From Chthoniobacterales bacterium (GTDB taxonomy: Bacteria; Verrucomicrobiota; Verrucomicrobiia; Chthoniobacterales; UBA10450), in the NCBI GenBank assembly GCA_013695905.1, contig JACCZQ010000362.1, positions 1 to 5,853 of the forward strand: a DNA stretch of 5,853 bases. Direction: 5' to 3'. Of this stretch, positions 4,940 to 5,853 are shown one piece after another. Every line of letters begins with the position of its first letter. Position 1 is the first letter of the stretch. The notes beneath the pieces are model-generated. The model made no database searches, was not told the DNA's origin, and saw nothing but the letters and a program-made list of their open reading frames with translations. Position numbers and translations under genes: made by a program.

Positions 4940-5853
4940 ATGAAATTGATCGACCGCTTCCTGAGCCGCGAGCTGCTCGTGAACCTCGCGTTCGCCGTCG
5001 CCGTGCTCAGCCTGGTGCTGGTCGTCGGCAATATCTTTCGCCGGCTCCTTCCGCTCCTCGTTAATCACGACGTCCCCGCGGAATACCTGCTCACCTTCAT
5101 CGCCTATGTGCTGCCGTTTTCCCTCATCTTCACCATCCCGTGGGGGCTGCTCACCGCCATCCTGCTCGTCTTCGGCCGCCTCTCCGCCGATAACGAATTA
5201 ATCGCGCTCCGCGCCACCGGCGTCAGCATTCCGCGCATCTGCTACTCGCTCGCGGTCATCGCCGTTGCCTGCACCGGCATTTGTCTTTGGCTCAACGTCT
5301 CCGTCGCGCCCGCGGCGCAGCAGAAACTGCGGAACACCATCCTCACCCTCGCCACCAGCAACCCGATGGCGCTCTTCGGTAGCGACCAGGTCATCGATCA
5401 ATTTCCCGGCCGCAAAATTTACGTCGGCAAAAAACAGGGCAACCGGCTCGAAAACATCATCGTCTTCGAAACAAACGAAACGCAGATGCCGATGCGCGTC
5501 ACCCATGCCCGCAGCGGGACCCTCGAAGTCGACCTGCCAAACCAGCAAATCCTGATGCATCTTTATAACGCTCGCTACCAGCAGCGGGACGAGAAGGATC
5601 CGTACAATCTCCACGCCGTCCGCGACGGCATTAACATGGCGGAAGGCACTCTGCCGATCAGCCTCGAGGAGCTCTACCAGAAGGAGAAGAGGCGCACCAG
5701 CCGCTCGGCCATGTCGATCGAGCAGCTCATGGAGCAATTGCACACCGGCGACAAACGGGAACAAAGCGCCAGCCGGACGGAGATCAGCAAGCGCTTTTCC
5801 TTTCCCTTCGCGTGTCTCGCCTTCGCGTTAATCGCGGTGCCGCTCGGCATCAC
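4940..5853 (+). CDS. LptF/LptG family LPS-export permease (3' end outside window)
   Basis: The frame is open from ATG 4940 to the window end (304 codons of a usual ~360-400). It belongs to the YjgP/YjgQ family, the inner-membrane permease half of the LptB2FG ABC transporter that lifts lipopolysaccharide from the inner membrane towards LptC/LptA. Evidence: N-terminal MKLIDRFLSRELLVNLAF with TM1 (about 12-32); TM2 (50-77); the conserved cytoplasmic loop FGRLSADNELIALRATGVS (78-96); TM3 (99-120); a long hydrophilic periplasmic region (about 121-280, the beta-jellyroll domain), with strands such as GRKIYVGKKQGNRLENIIVF; then the family motif EISKRFSFPFACLAFALIAV and PLG (281-303) starting the second TM bundle. 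It is more LptF-like by its N-terminus, but LptF and LptG cannot be told apart safely here. It is divergent from the halogenase-like gene, with a 79-bp gap. No partner lpt gene is in the window. Confidence 0.9.
   Translation, partial: MKLIDRFLSRELLVNLAFAVAVLSLVLVVGNIFRRLLPLLVNHDVPAEYLLTFIAYVLPFSLIFTIPWGLLTAILLVFGRLSADNELIALRATGVSIPRICYSLAVIAVACTGICLWLNVSVAPAAQQKLRNTILTLATSNPMALFGSDQVIDQFPGRKIYVGKKQGNRLENIIVFETNETQMPMRVTHARSGTLEVDLPNQQILMHLYNARYQQRDEKDPYNLHAVRDGINMAEGTLPISLEELYQKEKRRTSRSAMSIEQLMEQLHTGDKREQSASRTEISKRFSFPFACLAFALIAVPLGI

Noticed and set aside
4861..5031. Longer N-terminus for the halogenase-like protein from ATG 5031 or 4941
   Set aside because: The extension has no recognisable domain, overlaps the divergent lptF-like coding region, and lies far before the FAD-binding strand that normally begins near the N-terminus.

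Overview
The window is high-GC DNA from a Gram-negative bacterium. It carries an LptF/LptG-type lipopolysaccharide-export permease, uses GTG start codons freely and has short ATGA/GTGA-style gene overlaps. The mix of families (ACMSD-like amidohydrolase, DUF1428, secreted DUF4440 protein, halogenase-like flavoprotein) would fit a soil or freshwater Verrucomicrobiota/Opitutales-type genome. That placement is an impression from the proteins, not something the sequence proves. No tRNA, rRNA, CRISPR array or transposase was seen.

Layout. (1) 1-674, plus strand: 3' two thirds of an ACMSD-family amidohydrolase/decarboxylase, cut by the window edge. (2) 675-834: 160-bp gap that opens with two back-to-back perfect hairpins (684-702 and 706-723), a REP-like palindromic unit or terminator. 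(3) 835-2883, plus strand: a tight gene row of DUF1428 protein, class I SAM methyltransferase (4-nt GTGA overlap), secreted SnoaL-like/DUF4440 protein (13-nt gap) and a YjdF/DUF2238 membrane protein (again a 4-nt GTGA overlap). (4) 2376-3237: the end of this row is decayed. The yjdF-like gene has a one-base frameshift near 2784-2790 and loses its C-terminal part at about 2883. It is joined there to the C-terminal half of a second, unrelated membrane-protein gene, which carries its own one-base frameshift near 3146-3150. (5) 3253-4860, minus strand: an intact FAD-dependent halogenase-like enzyme with the WxWxIP motif and the candidate catalytic lysine. (6) 4861-4939: short divergent intergenic region with a GC-alternating tract. 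(7) 4940 to the window end, plus strand: LptF/LptG-family permease, cut by the window edge.

The plus-strand row from 835 looks like one transcription unit, but its products do not form a pathway I recognise. The halogenase-like gene stands alone on the opposite strand, with no flavin reductase or biosynthetic partner visible in the window. The most informative region is 2376-3237: two gene remnants fused by an apparent deletion, with one-base shifts at two short homopolymer runs. This is either real gene decay or a local sequence/assembly fault. I found no clear new multi-gene system here.
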